This document shows, in pieces, positions 35,382-47,189 of a DNA stretch of 64,000 nucleotides. Positions within the stretch are counted from its first letter, which is position 1. Each line of letters begins with the position of its first letter. The translations under genes were made by a program, and so were the position numbers. A model generated the notes under the pieces. The model worked only from the letters and a program-made list of their open reading frames with translations, did no database searches and was not told where the DNA came from. Source of the stretch: Pelomonas aquatica (GTDB taxonomy: Bacteria; Pseudomonadota; Gammaproteobacteria; Burkholderiales; Burkholderiaceae_C); the NCBI RefSeq assembly GCF_026712205.1, contig NZ_JAPPUW010000015.1:62001-126000 (forward strand), given 5' to 3'.

Positions 35382-36883
35382 CGATGGCGCCGCCGCCCGC
35401 AGCACGCCCCAAGCCGCTGGAAGCCGGCCAGGTGCTGGACGGCTTCCGGCTGGAGGAAAGGCTGCACCAGGGCGGCATGGCCAATCTGTGGCGCGTCAGC
35501 CGGGTCGACGGCGGCGACGACGACCACGGCGCCGGGCTGCTGATGAAGGTGCCTCGCATCAAGGGCGGCGAAGACCCGGCCACCATCGTCGGCTTCGAGG
35601 TCGAGCAGATGCTGATGCCGCAACTGAGCGGCCCGCATGTGCCGCGCTTCGTCGCCCGCGGCGACTGGACGCGCCAGGCCTTCATCGTCATGGAGCGCAT
35701 CCCCGGCGACACGCTGCGCCCGCGGCTGGACGACGCGCCGCTGCCGCCCGAGGAGGTGGCCGACATCGGCGCGCGCGTCGCGACGGCGCTGGCGGCCCTG
35801 CACCGCCAGCACGTCGTGCACCTGGACATCAAGCCCAGCAACATCATGTTCCGGCCCGACGGCACGGCCGTGCTGGTGGACTTCGGCCTCAGCCGCCACG
35901 AGCAGCTGCCCGACCTGCTGGAGGAGGAATTCACGCTGCCCATGGGCACCGGGCCTTACATGAGCCCGGAGCAGGTGCAGTTCGTGCGCAACGACCCGCG
36001 CAGCGACCTGTTCGCGCTGGGCGTCATGCTCTACCACCTGGCGACCGGCGAGCGCCCCTTCGGCCAGCCGAACTCGGTGCGCGGCCTGCGCCGCCGCCTT
36101 TATGTGGAGCCCGTGCCGCCGCGCGCGATCCGCCCCGAGCTGCCCAAATGGCTGCAGGAAATCATCCTGCACTGCCTGGAGGTCAGGCCCGAGCGCCGCT
36201 ACCAGAGCGCCGCCCAGCTGGCCCTGGACCTGCGAGAACCCGGCGGCGTGGCGCTGACCGCCCGCGCCGAAAGGCTGCAGGCCAGCGGCGCGATGCGCCG
36301 CCTCAAGCGCTGGTTCTTCGCGCTGGGCTCCGAGCCCGCGCCGGTGCCGCCGGCCGGCCAGCAGCTGGCGCGCAGCCCCATCGTGATGGCGGCCGTGGAC
36401 GTGGGCAATGCGACGCCCGAGCTGCTGGCCCAGCTCTGCGAGACCGTGCGCCGCATCGTGCAGACCGAGGCCGGCGCGCGGCTGGCCTGCGTGTCCGTCA
36501 TGAAGGTCAACCGCATCGGCATCGACGAGCTGACCGACAAGCAGGGCCAGAGCCTGCACGTGAAGCAGCTGATCGCGCTCAAGCACTGGGCGCGGCCCAT
36601 CAGCAAGGCGCTGGACCTCGAAGACGGCCGCCTGACCTTCCATGTGCTGGAGGCGCCCGACGCGGCCGGCGCCATCATCGACTTCGCCCACCGCAACGGC
36701 GTGGACCACATCGTCATGGGCGCGCGCGGCGCGTCGGCGCTGCGGCGCTACCTGGGCAGCGTGTCGGGCCAGGTGGTGGCCGAGTCGGACTGCACCGTCA
36801 CCGTCGTGCGCGAGCCGGCGATCAGCCCGCCGCCGTCAACGGGTGCACGGCCAGGCCGATCAGGGCCGCGGCCAGCACGATGA
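35378..36883 (+). CDS. Ser/Thr protein kinase fused to a universal stress protein domain
   Basis: 501 residues. The kinase domain (about 20-290) has the Gly-rich loop LHQGGMANLW, catalytic Lys57 in LLMKVPR, VHLDIKPSN at 147-155 (Asp150), DFG at 168-170 and GTGPYMSPEQ. The activation loop is present, so it is probably active. A linker leads to a C-terminal UspA-like domain (about 330-490) with an ATP-binding-like GARGASALRRYLGSVSG. The start overlaps the metallophosphoesterase stop (ATGA). The 3' end runs 62 bp into the convergent chrA gene. Confidence 0.85.
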   Translation: MTMAPPPAARPKPLEAGQVLDGFRLEERLHQGGMANLWRVSRVDGGDDDHGAGLLMKVPRIKGGEDPATIVGFEVEQMLMPQLSGPHVPRFVARGDWTRQAFIVMERIPGDTLRPRLDDAPLPPEEVADIGARVATALAALHRQHVVHLDIKPSNIMFRPDGTAVLVDFGLSRHEQLPDLLEEEFTLPMGTGPYMSPEQVQFVRNDPRSDLFALGVMLYHLATGERPFGQPNSVRGLRRRLYVEPVPPRAIRPELPKWLQEIILHCLEVRPERRYQSAAQLALDLREPGGVALTARAERLQASGAMRRLKRWFFALGSEPAPVPPAGQQLARSPIVMAAVDVGNATPELLAQLCETVRRIVQTEAGARLACVSVMKVNRIGIDELTDKQGQSLHVKQLIALKHWARPISKALDLEDGRLTFHVLEAPDAAGAIIDFAHRNGVDHIVMGARGASALRRYLGSVSGQVVAESDCTVTVVREPAISPPPSTGARPGRSGPRPAR

Positions 36884-37985
36884 GCGGCTCGGGCAGCTTC
36901 CTGAAGCGCCACAGCGCGCCCACCGTCGCGAGCGCCAGCGCGGCCGTCACCCAGTCGGTGATCGAGCGCTGGCCGATGACGATGACGGCCCCGGTGATCG
37001 CGCCGATGGCCGCGGCCGTCACGCCGTCGACGAAGGCGGCGATGCCCGGCCGCCTGCCGTGCTTCTTGAAGTAGGGCGCCGGCAGGATCGTGAACAGCCA
37101 GCAGGGCACGAAGGTGCCCAGGGCGGCGACGACGGCGCCCCAGAAGCCGGCGACGAGATAGCCGATGAAGCCCGTCGTGATGACGACCGGACCCGGCGTG
37201 ATCATCGCGACGGCGACCGCGTCGACGAACTGCCGGTCCGTCAGCCAGTGGTGCTCCTGCACGACGCCGCCGTACAGGAAGGGCACGATGGCCAGGCCGC
37301 TGCCGAAGACGAAGCTGCCGGCATAGGCGAAGAAGGCGCCGATCTCGACGAGGCGCGGCCAGTCCACCGCGGCGAGCAGGCCTCCTGCCAGCGGCGCCGA
37401 CGCCGCCAGCCCGTTGAGCCGCCCGCCCAGCCGCGGCGGCGCGCGCAGCAGCCAGACGAGCAGGCCGGCGCCGAGGAAGAGCCAGACCACCTCGGACTGG
37501 GTCAGCACCGTCACGCCCGCGCTGACGACGAAGACGGCCCAAAGCAGTTTGTCGCGGCCGATGTTCTTCGCCGTCAGCTTCCAGGCGCTCATCGCGATGA
37601 TGCCGATGACGGCTGCGCCGACGCCGTAGAACACCGCCTGCATCCAGCCGAGGCCGCCATAGGCCACATAGGCCGCACCTAGCGCGACGACCATCAGGAA
37701 GGACGGCAGCACGAAGGCCAGGCCCGCCAGCGTCGCGCCCAGCACGCGGTGGTGCACATAGCCGAGGTAGATCGCGAGCTGGGCCGCCAGCGGCCCCGGC
37801 ATCAGCTGGGCCAGCGCCATGCCCTCCTTGTAGTCGGACTCGGCGATCCATTGCCGCCGCTCGACGAGGTCGCGGTACATGAAGCCGACCAGGGCCACCG
37901 GACCGCCGAAGCCCCAGCTGCCCAGGCCCAGCATGTAGGCGACGAGTTGCCACAAGGTGTAGCGCGGCGGGATGGCATCGTTCAT
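36822..37985 (-). CDS. chrA: Chromate efflux transporter ChrA
   Basis: 387 residues with two CHR domains, each with several helices. The first has FGGPVALVGFMYRDLVER and LMPGPLAAQLAIYLGY; the second has FVFGSGLAIVPFLYGGVV and AMITPGPVVITTGFIGYL. ChrA exports chromate using the proton motive force. It overlaps chrB by 4 nt, and its 3' end overlaps the kinase-USP gene. Confidence 0.92.
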   Translation of the reverse strand: MNDAIPPRYTLWQLVAYMLGLGSWGFGGPVALVGFMYRDLVERRQWIAESDYKEGMALAQLMPGPLAAQLAIYLGYVHHRVLGATLAGLAFVLPSFLMVVALGAAYVAYGGLGWMQAVFYGVGAAVIGIIAMSAWKLTAKNIGRDKLLWAVFVVSAGVTVLTQSEVVWLFLGAGLLVWLLRAPPRLGGRLNGLAASAPLAGGLLAAVDWPRLVEIGAFFAYAGSFVFGSGLAIVPFLYGGVVQEHHWLTDRQFVDAVAVAMITPGPVVITTGFIGYLVAGFWGAVVAALGTFVPCWLFTILPAPYFKKHGRRPGIAAFVDGVTAAAIGAITGAVIVIGQRSITDWVTAALALATVGALWRFRKLPEPLIVLAAALIGLAVHPLTAAG

Positions 37986-38914
37986 GGCGCGTCCTCGGCG
38001 GTTTGGAAAGCGGTCAGCAGGCCTTCGAAGACGCCGGCGCTGGCGAGATGCAGCTGGTCGTCGTCGGCGATGGCCGCGCGCATGCCGGCCAGCACGCGCT
38101 CGACGCCGGCCGCCTCGGGCGGCAGCACGCCGCCGACGTCCAGGCCATGCACGAGCAGGCCGAGCCGCAGCAGCGCCGGGGTCTCGAGGTCGAAGCTGGC
38201 CAGCAGCGTCTCGAAGGTCACGCGCGCGCCGACATGGCTGAAGCTCGCGCCGTCGAAGTCGAAGCCCAGCGCCTTCTTCGGGCAGTCGGCCGCGGACTTC
38301 AGCCAGAGGAAGCGCGCCTCGGGGTCGATGAAGCGGCGGATCAGCCAGGCGCTGGCCAGTCGGTCCACCCAGGGCCGCTCGCGCGTGGCCCAGATGCGCC
38401 CGCGGTAGTCGCCGCGGTCCAGGCGCGCGATGGGCCGCTCGGCGGCATGCGGCTCGTCCGGCGCAAGCGCAAGCCGGGCCAGCCGCTCGAACTCGTCGAG
38501 CGCCTCGCGGGCCTGGCGCTGCGCCTCGCCGGGAAAGAAGTCGATCGCGGCCAGCTGCTCGAAGCTCCTGCGCAGCTTGCGCGCCAGCCTCTGCGCCTCC
38601 AGGGCCTGGGCTTCGTTCAGCAGCCTGCGCCCGGCGGCGATCTCGTCGAGCAGCGCCGCGAACGCGACGCCCCGCTCGAACAGCGGGGCGAAGTCCTCGG
38701 CGGCGTCGGTCCTCAGCAGATGGGCGCTGCCCCCGCTCCGGCGCAGCTCATCGGCGATGCCGGCCAGCGCCTGCTGCTGGGCCGGCATGTCCGGCAGCAG
38801 ATGGACGCCGTCGCGCAGCACCGCGGCGCCGCTGGCCTTCAATGCACGCCAGCTGCGCATGCGGGCGGTGGCGTTCCGGGTCGGCAGCGACAAGATCAGT
38901 AGCAACAATTTCAT
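37982..38914 (-). CDS. chrB: ChrB-family chromate resistance protein
   Basis: 310 residues. ChrB senses chromate and regulates chrA; the N-terminal half (MKLLLLILSLPTRNATARMRSWRALKASG) is the putative DNA-binding part, and the C-terminal half carries RGDYRGRIWATRERPWVDR, ASAWLIRRFIDPEARFLWL and GFDFDGASFSHVG. It overlaps chrA by 4 nt. Short inverted repeats just upstream, GCATG/CATGC and GTAG/CTAC arms at about 38915-38955, are candidate binding sites. Confidence 0.85.
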   Translation of the reverse strand: MKLLLLILSLPTRNATARMRSWRALKASGAAVLRDGVHLLPDMPAQQQALAGIADELRRSGGSAHLLRTDAAEDFAPLFERGVAFAALLDEIAAGRRLLNEAQALEAQRLARKLRRSFEQLAAIDFFPGEAQRQAREALDEFERLARLALAPDEPHAAERPIARLDRGDYRGRIWATRERPWVDRLASAWLIRRFIDPEARFLWLKSAADCPKKALGFDFDGASFSHVGARVTFETLLASFDLETPALLRLGLLVHGLDVGGVLPPEAAGVERVLAGMRAAIADDDQLHLASAGVFEGLLTAFQTAEDAP

Positions 38915-38989
38915 GAAGTAGAGATTACTACAAAGCATGCAAACCCATGCACGGCCCGGGCGCCGTGCCGCGCTGCCTACACTGGCCGG

Positions 38990-39316
38990 ATGAGCGACAA
39001 CCCCTGTTTGAGCTGCGGCGCCTGCTGCGCGAGCTTCCGCGTCGATTTCGACCGCAGCGAGCTGGACAGCCAGGGCGGTTTCGTGCCCGACGGGCTGGCG
39101 GTGGAGCTGACCGGCCGGCTCGTGCGCATGCGCGGCACCGACCAGGCCCAGCCGCGCTGCGCCGCCTTCAGCGGCAAGGTGGGCGTGACGGCGAGCTGCG
39201 GCATCCACGAATGGCGCCCCTCGCCCTGCCGGGAGTTCGGCGAGCGCGCCCCCATGGGCATCGGCGACGAGGCCTGCGCACGCGCGCGGGCCCGCCACGG
39301 GCTGCCGCCGATCTAG
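38990..39316 (+). CDS. YkgJ-family cysteine-cluster protein
   Basis: 108 residues. Begins NPCLSCGACCASFRVDF, the CxxCGxCC cluster of the YkgJ (UPF0153) family, which probably binds a zinc ion or an iron-sulfur cluster; further cysteines at CAAF, SCGIH and PCREF complete the set. Cellular role unknown. The gene is divergent from chrB. Confidence 0.85.
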   Translation: MSDNPCLSCGACCASFRVDFDRSELDSQGGFVPDGLAVELTGRLVRMRGTDQAQPRCAAFSGKVGVTASCGIHEWRPSPCREFGERAPMGIGDEACARARARHGLPPI

Positions 39317-39329
39317 CCTGCGTGGCGGG

Positions 39330-40541
39330 TTACGACCCTGAGCGCGGTGACAGCAGCTGCTCCCGGCGCCGCTGCTGGTCGCGCAATTCGTTCAGCCAGG
39401 CCAGCTTGGCGCCATAGAGCTCCCTGTCCTTGACGGTGGCACTGTTCTCCAGCGCCTTGGCGATTTCGCCGCGCGCACCGCTGACGTCGCCCAGCCCCCA
39501 GTTGGCCAGGCCGAGCCAGAAGTGGAACTCGGGCACATAGGCCGCCCGCGCCACCTCCTTGCGGAAGAACTGGCGCGCCGTCGCGAACTCGCCGGCCTTC
39601 ATCGCGGCCACGCCCTCGTCGAAGAACTTGTAGGGCGGCACGGGCTGGATCTGGGCCAGTTGGTTGGCATAGTTCTGCGCTTCGGCACGGCGGCCCAGGT
39701 CGCTGAGCACCAGCACGAGGTTGGACATGGCCTGCACGTTCAGCGGCTCACGGTCCAGCACGAGGCGCAGCGTGGACTCGGCGCGCTCGAGCAGGCCCTT
39801 GCGGCGGTAGAGCACGGCCAGCGTGTTGTAGGCGGCCAGCCAGCGCGAGTCGGTCAGGATGGCCGCCCGGGCCCACCAGTAGGCGTCGTCCACCCTGCCG
39901 ACGCTCAACGACTCGGCCGCGCGGTTGTTCAGGAACATCGCGAGGACGGTGGACTCCTCGATGACGCGGCTGCGCTGGTGGCGCACCTCCTGGGGCGGCA
40001 GGAAATCGATGGTCAGCAGCTCGGGCTCGCCGAAGACGGTCGCCCAGGTCGACGCCGCATGCGCACGTTCGAGGCTGATGTTGACGTGGCCGGCCACGAA
40101 GAAGATGTCGTGCGAGCGCGTCCAGCTCTCTTCGATGAAGACGCTGTTGAAGTGCACCGGCAGGCTGAGGTGGTGAGCGAAGGCCGCCGTCATCAGCACC
40201 AGCGACATGCAGTTGCCGCGCCGGGCCTCGAAGGCCTCGGCGGCCGTGCGGGTGATCTCGCCGTCATAGTCCAGCTGCAGCCGGCCCTTGGTGTAGAGGG
40301 CGTCGATGAGGCCGTTGCGCAGGCCCTTGCTGCGGATTTCGCTGGCCATCTCGTGCTCGGCGAAATGCTTCATCGCCGGCGTCAGCGCCATCGCCGACGC
40401 AGGATCGATGGGCGTATCGGGCGGCTGGAAGGCCGAGTCGACGAAGACATCGGTGCCGGGCCTGGCCTGCGGCTCGACGGCGCAACCGGCCAGGCCGGCG
40501 GCCGCGAGTGCGAGAACGGCGATCAGGGCAGGAATCCTCAT
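39330..40541 (-). CDS. Lipoprotein with transglutaminase-like and TPR regions
   Basis: 403 residues. Lipoprotein signal LAAAGLAGC with the acylated Cys near residue 20. The N-terminal half has FEARRGNCMSLVLM, with a candidate catalytic Cys, followed by H and D in HDIFFVAGHVNISL, consistent with a transglutaminase-like cysteine-peptidase fold. The C-terminal half has at least four TPR-like helix pairs (for example AYNTLAVLYRRKGLLERAES). A role in the cell envelope is plausible but unproven. Confidence 0.75.
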   Translation of the reverse strand: MRIPALIAVLALAAAGLAGCAVEPQARPGTDVFVDSAFQPPDTPIDPASAMALTPAMKHFAEHEMASEIRSKGLRNGLIDALYTKGRLQLDYDGEITRTAAEAFEARRGNCMSLVLMTAAFAHHLSLPVHFNSVFIEESWTRSHDIFFVAGHVNISLERAHAASTWATVFGEPELLTIDFLPPQEVRHQRSRVIEESTVLAMFLNNRAAESLSVGRVDDAYWWARAAILTDSRWLAAYNTLAVLYRRKGLLERAESTLRLVLDREPLNVQAMSNLVLVLSDLGRRAEAQNYANQLAQIQPVPPYKFFDEGVAAMKAGEFATARQFFRKEVARAAYVPEFHFWLGLANWGLGDVSGARGEIAKALENSATVKDRELYGAKLAWLNELRDQQRRREQLLSPRSGS

Positions 40542-40665
40542 GGCGGGCCTCCTTGCTTCACGGGCCCGTCCGCTGCGGCGGCGCGGACTTCCGTGACCGG
40601 CGCATGAAAAGGCCTTGAAAGCTTAGTCCCGCCCGCCCCCCGTGTCTTGAGTCATCCTGACAAAT

Positions 40666-44196
<3,531 letters not shown>

Positions 44197-44383
44197 GTTG
44201 TCTCCTGCATGCCGCCCTCATCAGCTCGGGGCGATTGGCGCGGCAGTTTATGGAGTAAAACTACAAGACTAGCGAGTAATTTCCCTTGGAGGCATTACAT
44301 GCAATTTCATGATGACCTAGGGCTGAATTCATCAACAAAGATCATCTGAAAGTTTCAAAACTACATTTTCAAACTGGGAACCA
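44197..44383 (-). promoter_or_regulatory. Promoter region of the CBM41 pullulanase with two operator-like 15-mers
   Basis: A low-GC gap of 187 bp. Site 44251-44265 (TGGAGTAAAACTACA) matches 13 of 15 positions of the reverse-complement consensus TGTAGTCAAACTACA. A weaker site is at 44351-44365 (10 of 15, with the right arm ACTACA complete). They are exactly 100 bp apart. A weak TAAACT near the first site may be a -10 element. Confidence 0.5.
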
Positions 44384-47071
44384 CTAGTCCAGCACAAAGA
44401 CCGCCGCGCTGCGCCCGGGCACCTCGAAGCGCCCCGCACGCACGCCGGCCTCGCGGCGCACGCGCATGTCGGCGCCGTGGCGCTGCACGGGATGCAGCAG
44501 CCAGTGCGCCCGCGCCTCCTCGGGCAGTTCCAGCACCTGGGCCGTGGGCGACACATTGATCAGCGTCAGCACGGCCTTGTAGCCGGGCAGCCCACGGCCA
44601 TCGATGCGCGTCGCGACCAGCACCGGGTTCTGGCCCGCCCCGCTGCCCGGGAAGCTCAGCCGCTTCTCGATCTCGGCCGCGCTCGACAGCCGCAGCAGCG
44701 GCGTGCTGGCGCGGATCTTCAGCAGGTCGCGGAAGACGTCGCGCGCCCAGGCGATCTCGGCCGGGCCGGGCGCGACGGACGGGTCGGCCAGGCGCTCGCG
44801 GGCCAGCGCCCAGTCGCGGCCGTCCTGGCCGAAGTTGTCCCGCCTGGGCGGCAGGCCGCTGCCGAAGTGGTTGGTCCGGTAGGACCAGTCGATGCGGTTG
44901 AACCAATCGCCCGAGTCGTAGCTGTTGCGGTCCAGGCTCTTGCTGCGCAGGATGTCCTGGCCGGCATGGAAATAGGCCACACCCTGGCTGAAGGCCACCA
45001 GCGCCGCGCCCAACATCTGCACGCGGGCGCGGTCGGCGCGCGACGTGGCCAGCGGCAGCTTCAGCGCGTTGACATCGAACAGCGTCTGGTTGTCGTGGTT
45101 CTCGACGTAGTTGACGACCTCGCCTGGCTCCGACGCAAAGCCCGCGGGCTGGTCGCCATAGGCGATCTGGTCCAGGCGCCGCTTCTCGCCGCGCCAGGTG
45201 GTCAGCCCATAGCCGCGCAGCGCGCCGGCGAGGCCGACGCGGATCATGTCGGCCGCGGCCGGCAGCTCCTCGGGCCTGGGCCTGGCGAGTGCGTTCGGCG
45301 CATAGACCAGGCCGTTGAGCCAGCCCTGGCGGCGCACGCTGTCGTCGCCGCCCTCGCCTGCGCTGCCGCCGCGCGCGGCGTCGCGGCCGCGGTCGCTGAA
45401 CGTGCCGATGCCGCTGCCGTTCAGGCTCAGCTGCGAGGCCTGCACGAAGCGCGCGCCGTTGGCCACTTCGCCGAAGTTCCAGCCCTCGCCCAGCAGTTGC
45501 ACGGGCCGGCCGGCCTCGGCGTTCACGCGGGCCTGCAAGCGCTCCATCGCCTCGCGCGGCTGGTGGCCCATCAGGTCGAAGCGCATCGAGTCGATGCGGT
45601 ATTCGCGCACCCACAGCGCCGCCGAATCGATCATCAGCTTGGCCATCATGCGGTTCTCGGTGGCCGTGTTGTCGCAGCAGGTCGAGCGCTCGATGCCGCC
45701 CTTGGCGTCCAGGCGGTGGTAGTAGCCGGGCACGAGGCGGTCCAGCACGGATTTCGGATCCTGGCCGGCCGCCGCCATGTGGTTGTAGACCATGTCCATG
45801 CCCACGCGCAGGCCGGCCGCGTGCAGGGCCATGACCATCTGCCGGAACTCCACGACGCGCAGGAGGGCATCGGTGGCATAGCTGCCTTCCGGAGCGTTGA
45901 AGTGCCAGGGGTCGTAGCCCCAGTTGAAGCAGTCCTCGGCCGCGACAGCCACCACGGCGGCCTGCTGGGCCTCGCCGTCCGGCGGCCCGGCGGGAACGTC
46001 GGGCGTCCTGCAGCCGCGCTCGGGCACGCTGGCAAAGTCGAAGACCGGCAGCAGGTGCACATCGGTCAGGCCGGCCCTGGCGAGCGCCTTCAGATGCTTG
46101 ATGCCGTTGGACGCCGGCTCGGTGAAGGCCAGGTATTTGCCGCGCCAGGCCGGCCTCACCGTCGCATCGCTGGCGGAGAAGTCCCGCACATGCAGCTCGT
46201 AGATGACCTGGTCGGTGGCCGCCTTCACGCTCGCGGGTCGCACCGCTGCGTCCCAGCCGCGCGGCTTCAGCGCGGGCGATGCGAGGTCGGCGACGAGGCT
46301 CAGCCGCGAGTCGGCCGTCAGCGCGACCGAATAGGGGTCGGTGACGAGATTGCGCACGAGGCCGTGGGTCGGCGTCACGACGTCAACGAGGTAGCGATAG
46401 GCCTGGCCGCTCAGGTCGCCCGGCAGTTCGGCACGCCAGACGCCGGTGGCGGCGTCGAAGCGCATCGTGTCGACGGCGACGGCCGCGGACGCCGCCCCCG
46501 CATGCCGGCACAGCAGCACGCGCCGGGCCGTCGGTGCCCAGACGGCCCAGCGCGTCCGTGCCTTGCCGGGGTGGGCGCCGAAATCGCCGACCCGCTCGGC
46601 CGCCGCATAGAGGTCGTCCAGCGCACCGGCCAGCTGCACACCGGTCGCCGCGATGACGCGGCCATCCGCCGCCTCGTGGACCAGCAGCAGTTGCTCGCGC
46701 AGCAGCGCGCCCACATCGGCGCCAACGACGGCAAAACGCGGGCCGTCGCCGATGAAGCGAAAGCGCGCCGGCAGCGCCGCGCCGCTCGCCGCCAGCTCGA
46801 CCGCACCGTCGCTGCCGGCCACCGATTCACCCGCCACTGCCCGCAGGTCCGCGGCCCGCGCATGATGCAGCCGCACCCGCTCGCCGGGCCGCAGCTTCAG
46901 CCCCGGCCATTGCAGCGTCCGGCCGTCCAGCCAGTAGGCCTCGGCCGGCGGTCGCGCGGCCGGTGCCGGCGCGACCACGGCGGCATTGCAGTCGTCCAGG
47001 TCGGCGGCCCGGGCCGGGGCGATCAGCAGCATCCAGGCCAGCACGGCGAACAGCGCGGGGCGCAGGGGCAT
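44384..47071 (-). CDS. Second pullulanase-type alpha-1,6-glucosidase (exported)
   Basis: 895 residues, paralogous to the CBM41 pullulanase and lacking its N-terminal CBM41 modules. A signal peptide ends near PARA at 21-24, with no lipobox, so the enzyme is probably periplasmic or secreted. It keeps the GH13 regions: DMVYNH near 424, RFDLMGH near 495 with the nucleophile Asp, GEGWNFGE near 528, and VENHDNQTLFD near 656. AAGGAG lies upstream of the ATG. Its gene is divergent from the exported GH13 gene. Confidence 0.9.
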   Translation of the reverse strand: MPLRPALFAVLAWMLLIAPARAADLDDCNAAVVAPAPAARPPAEAYWLDGRTLQWPGLKLRPGERVRLHHARAADLRAVAGESVAGSDGAVELAASGAALPARFRFIGDGPRFAVVGADVGALLREQLLLVHEAADGRVIAATGVQLAGALDDLYAAAERVGDFGAHPGKARTRWAVWAPTARRVLLCRHAGAASAAVAVDTMRFDAATGVWRAELPGDLSGQAYRYLVDVVTPTHGLVRNLVTDPYSVALTADSRLSLVADLASPALKPRGWDAAVRPASVKAATDQVIYELHVRDFSASDATVRPAWRGKYLAFTEPASNGIKHLKALARAGLTDVHLLPVFDFASVPERGCRTPDVPAGPPDGEAQQAAVVAVAAEDCFNWGYDPWHFNAPEGSYATDALLRVVEFRQMVMALHAAGLRVGMDMVYNHMAAAGQDPKSVLDRLVPGYYHRLDAKGGIERSTCCDNTATENRMMAKLMIDSAALWVREYRIDSMRFDLMGHQPREAMERLQARVNAEAGRPVQLLGEGWNFGEVANGARFVQASQLSLNGSGIGTFSDRGRDAARGGSAGEGGDDSVRRQGWLNGLVYAPNALARPRPEELPAAADMIRVGLAGALRGYGLTTWRGEKRRLDQIAYGDQPAGFASEPGEVVNYVENHDNQTLFDVNALKLPLATSRADRARVQMLGAALVAFSQGVAYFHAGQDILRSKSLDRNSYDSGDWFNRIDWSYRTNHFGSGLPPRRDNFGQDGRDWALARERLADPSVAPGPAEIAWARDVFRDLLKIRASTPLLRLSSAAEIEKRLSFPGSGAGQNPVLVATRIDGRGLPGYKAVLTLINVSPTAQVLELPEEARAHWLLHPVQRHGADMRVRREAGVRAGRFEVPGRSAAVFVLD

Positions 47072-47189
47072 CGATGTCTCCTTGTTGTTCCTTGAAATAG
47101 TAGCAAAACTACATCTATCGAAATCACCATGGCGTAAACAGCACTCTCACCGATATGCTCACGCGCCAGAGACAACGTAGTTTGAATAC
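47072..47189. promoter_or_regulatory. Divergent promoter region with two operator-like 15-mers
   Basis: Site 47099-47113 (AGTAGCAAAACTACA) matches 12 of 15 positions of the complement TGTAGTCAAACTACA. Site 47176-47190 (CGTAGTTTGAATACA) matches 13 of 15 of TGTAGTTTGACTACA and reaches the first base of the GH13 ATG. TTGAAA (47092-47097) upstream of the first site may be a -35 for the rightward gene, and TACTAT on the other strand a -10 for the leftward pullulanase. Confidence 0.5.
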
